Shown here piece by piece: positions 6,322 to 7,253 of a DNA stretch of 7,253 nucleotides. The stretch is from Candidatus Campbellbacteria bacterium CG10_big_fil_rev_8_21_14_0_10_35_52. Lineage in GTDB: Bacteria > Patescibacteriota > Minisyncoccia > Phycocordibacterales > UBA2163. Made by a program: the position numbers and the translations under genes. The stretch spans positions 17,177 to 24,429 of the forward strand of contig PFAA01000001.1 in assembly GCA_002778715.1 (NCBI GenBank). Direction: 5' to 3'. The notes under the pieces are model-generated. The model saw only the letters and a program-made list of their open reading frames with translations, did no database searches and was not told the origin of the DNA. Positions within the stretch are counted from its first letter, which is position 1. Each line of letters starts with the position of its first letter.

Positions 6322-6964
6322 CAAAATTACAGAGATTATATTAAAATTTTTTTTTCCAAAAGACGAACTTGACAAAAAAGCGGAAAATATATCCATTGAT
6401 ATTTTGTCAAAAAAATTATCGCTTAACAATAAAATGGAAGATAAATTTGTATATACTCTTTTTGATTATAGAGATGAGGTTATAAAAAATATGATATGGT
6501 CGCTTAAATATAAAAAAAATAATAAAATCACAAAATTGTTCGCGCAAATTTTATATGATTTCCTACAAGAAGAATTATCGGATTTAAATGTATATTCGGA
6601 TTTTAATAAACCACTTCTCATACCGATACCGATGCATAAAAAACATTTGCGAGAAAGAAGATTTAATCAAACTGAGATTTTAGCGAAGGAACTTTGCGAC
6701 ATTGCTGGAGAATCTTTATGCGCTTTAAGAACAGATTTGCTCAAAAAAATAAAAAATATTCCGAGTCAAACAACGCTCAATAGGTCAAAACGACTTAAAA
6801 ATATTATAGGCAGTTTTTGTGTCAGCAAGCCGAATGAAATAAAAAATCGCGATATAATTCTGCTTGACGATATTATAACAACAGGCGCGACATTAAGAGA
6901 GGCGCGAAAAGTTCTGCTTACAGCGGGCGCGAGAAATGTAATAGGTGTTACAATAGCCCATTAA
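6308..6964 (+). CDS. comF: ComF/GntX-family phosphoribosyltransferase-like protein without zinc finger
   Basis: A 218-residue protein with the ComF pattern: IPIPMHKKHLRERRFNQTEILAKEL (105-129, the family's IPVP...RGFNQ block), then SQTTLNRSKRLKNIIGSF (153-170), and the type I phosphoribosyltransferase PRPP loop ILLDDIITTGAT at 184-195 with the acidic pair D187/D188. The usual N-terminal CxxC...CxxC zinc ribbon is absent: the only cysteines are C130, C138 and C171. The N-terminus (IILKFFFPKDELDKK) instead opens with a hydrophobic stretch. ComF proteins are needed for DNA uptake during transformation in several bacteria, and their substrate is unknown. Transcribed away from pilM, with its own candidate promoter and a terminator just after the stop, so probably monocistronic. 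No Shine-Dalgarno precedes ATG 6308. The family call is firm; the competence role is inference from relatives and the pil neighbours. Confidence 0.9.
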   Translation: MLKFNKITEIILKFFFPKDELDKKAENISIDILSKKLSLNNKMEDKFVYTLFDYRDEVIKNMIWSLKYKKNNKITKLFAQILYDFLQEELSDLNVYSDFNKPLLIPIPMHKKHLRERRFNQTEILAKELCDIAGESLCALRTDLLKKIKNIPSQTTLNRSKRLKNIIGSFCVSKPNEIKNRDIILLDDIITTGATLREARKVLLTAGARNVIGVTIAH

Positions 6965-6975
6965 AAAATTAGTTA

Positions 6976-7035
6976 AAAACGCTTATTTTATTTTTAAAAC
7001 AATAATGAAAATAAGATAAGTGTTTTATTTTAATA
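6976..7035 (+). terminator. Long AT-rich hairpin after comF, probable intrinsic terminator
   Basis: The arms 6976-6994 and 7008-7026 form a 19-bp stem with only two G-U wobbles and a 13-base loop, starting 11 bases after the comF stop and followed by a T-rich run (7028-7035). The stem is poor in G+C but long. It fits a Rho-independent terminator for comF; its near-symmetric A and T flanks would also allow it to work for leftward transcription. Confidence 0.65.
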
Positions 7036-7163
7036 TATTTTGATGTGTTTTAGCTGTTCAAGATGAAAAAAATATAAAAAATGGTATTATGTAATTGGTT
7101 AAGTAAGAAGTCGTATGGATGATGGAGTAGCGACAATACGAGCTTTGGAAAAGCGAACATATT
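7036..7163. other. Stretch without a recognisable gene
   Basis: After the terminator there is A-rich DNA to about 7083, then a clear rise in G content. Seen here: a 6-bp inverted repeat TCGTAT (7111-7116) with ATACGA (7136-7141), a small hairpin GCTTT-GGA-AAAGC at 7142-7154, and a 20-codon open frame from ATG 7115 that ends in TGA at 7175-7177 inside the tRNA-like sequence. None of these is convincing as a gene or a structured RNA. Confidence 0.4.
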
Positions 7164-7188
7164 GGAGAGTTGGCTGAGTGGATAAAAC
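7164..7188 (+). pseudogene. 5' fragment resembling tRNA-Ser, no rest of the tRNA in the window
   Basis: GGAGAGTTGGCTGAGTGG (7164-7181) is what I recall as the acceptor strand and D-arm start of many bacterial tRNA-Ser genes, and the following TAAAAC (7183-7188) also resembles the D-loop and stem continuation of AT-rich tRNA-Ser. After that the match is lost: no acceptor-strand complement ACTCTCC, no T-arm GGTTCGAATCC-type block and no long variable arm appear before the window ends. A forced anticodon arm (CATAA / ACTGCTT / TATG) would lack U33 and read an Ala anticodon, so it is not a working tRNA as seen. It could be a broken gene, a recombination scar, or a tRNA interrupted by inserted repeats. 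Confidence 0.5.
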
Positions 7189-7211
7189 ATAAACTGCTTT
7201 ATGTTTTATCC
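7180..7211. repeat. Palindromic hairpin repeat 1 (14-bp arms, CTGC loop)
   Basis: GGATAAAACATAAA (7180-7193), loop CTGC (7194-7197) and TTTATGTTTTATCC (7198-7211) form a perfect 14-bp inverted repeat. Its left arm overlaps the D-loop part of the tRNA-Ser-like fragment. There is no T run after it, so it is not a normal terminator. It shares the core AAACTGCTTT with repeat 2, centre to centre 47 bp. Confidence 0.85.
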
Positions 7212-7232
7212 GAAGCGAAGCGAGGTGGGAGG
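7212..7232. repeat. Purine-rich spacer between the two hairpins
   Basis: A 21-base stretch with only three pyrimidines and an internal GAAGC-GAAGC duplication, ending GGTGGGAGG. It separates the two palindromes and, with a palindrome, would make a unit of about 47 bp if the array continues beyond the window. Only one copy is visible, so its status as a repeated unit is inferred. GGTGGGAGG resembles a strong Shine-Dalgarno, but no start codon follows at a suitable distance. Confidence 0.4.
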
Positions 7233-7253
7233 AAAGCAAACTGCTTTGCTTTT
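7232..7253. repeat. Palindromic hairpin repeat 2 (8-bp arms or longer, CTGC loop)
   Basis: AAAGCAAA (7233-7240), loop CTGC (7241-7244) and TTTGCTTT (7245-7252) form a perfect 8-bp inverted repeat, extendable by a G-T pair (7232 with 7253) at the window edge. The inner AAA-CTGC-TTT equals that of repeat 1 while the outer arm sequence differs and stays complementary. The window ends inside or at the edge of this element. Confidence 0.75.

Noticed and set aside
7115..7177. 20-codon open frame ending within the tRNA-like fragment
   Set aside because: Too short, no start signal, and the frame is closed by a stop just upstream; likely chance.
7180..7211. Rho-independent terminator at hairpin 1
   Set aside because: No T run follows the stem; it is followed by purine-rich DNA.
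7164..7253. A functional tRNA-Ser gene
   Set aside because: No acceptor complement, T-arm or proper anticodon loop follows in the window; only a 5' resemblance can be supported.
7180..7253. CRISPR array
   Set aside because: Only two elements, whose outer arms differ; the shared part is a 10-base hairpin core and there are no cas genes.
7180..7253. Integron attC sites
   Set aside because: No RYYYAAC/GTTRRRY boxes or extrahelical-base pattern; the palindromes are perfect around a CTGC loop.

Overview
This AT-rich window (roughly 30-35% G+C by eye) carries most of a type IV pilus (T4P) assembly operon on the minus strand. A divergent comF-family gene on the plus strand and a short non-coding right end with unusual hairpin repeats follow. 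The style of the proteins points to the Candidate Phyla Radiation (Patescibacteria), probably a Parcubacteria-like lineage. Supporting traits are a PilM starting SLFDFLKKK, a PilN with FIPKKAF instead of INLLP, a very short PilP-position protein with an NPFAPIG motif, no secretin gene in view, and a ComF without its zinc finger. This placement is from recalled family resemblance, not a database search. pilB and pilM end in TGA, so the standard bacterial code fits and the Gracilibacteria/SR1 UGA-glycine code does not.

Layout, in the minus-strand direction of transcription: pilM (6188-5049), a 117-bp gap, pilN (4913 or 4931 to 4296), pilO (4279-3728), a small PilP-position membrane protein (3673-3305), the extension ATPase pilB (3269-1497), a stand-alone receiver-domain response regulator (1457-1071), and the retraction ATPase pilT (1041-1, running off the left edge and missing only its C-terminal end). 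PilM, PilN, PilO and the PilP-like protein would form the cytoplasmic and inner-membrane alignment platform. PilB and PilT would power pilus extension and retraction, and the receiver between the two motors could tune their balance. The platform protein PilC, the pilins and the prepilin peptidase are not in the window.

Plus strand: comF (6308-6964) is divergent from pilM. Between the two start codons (6189-6307) lie candidate promoters for both directions, with a small dyad in the comF promoter spacer. ComF proteins are linked to DNA uptake in other bacteria, so the pairing with T4P genes fits a DNA-uptake role, but that is inference. A strong hairpin after comF looks like an intrinsic terminator.

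Right end (about 7027-7253): no gene is recognisable. From 7164 the sequence matches the 5' end of a bacterial tRNA-Ser. It then runs into a perfect 14-bp palindrome with a CTGC loop, a purine-rich spacer, and a second palindrome with the same CTGC loop but different arms, at which the window stops. This is the least explained and most interesting structure here.

None of the genes has a clear Shine-Dalgarno sequence. Several starts instead share an AAAT-ATG context.
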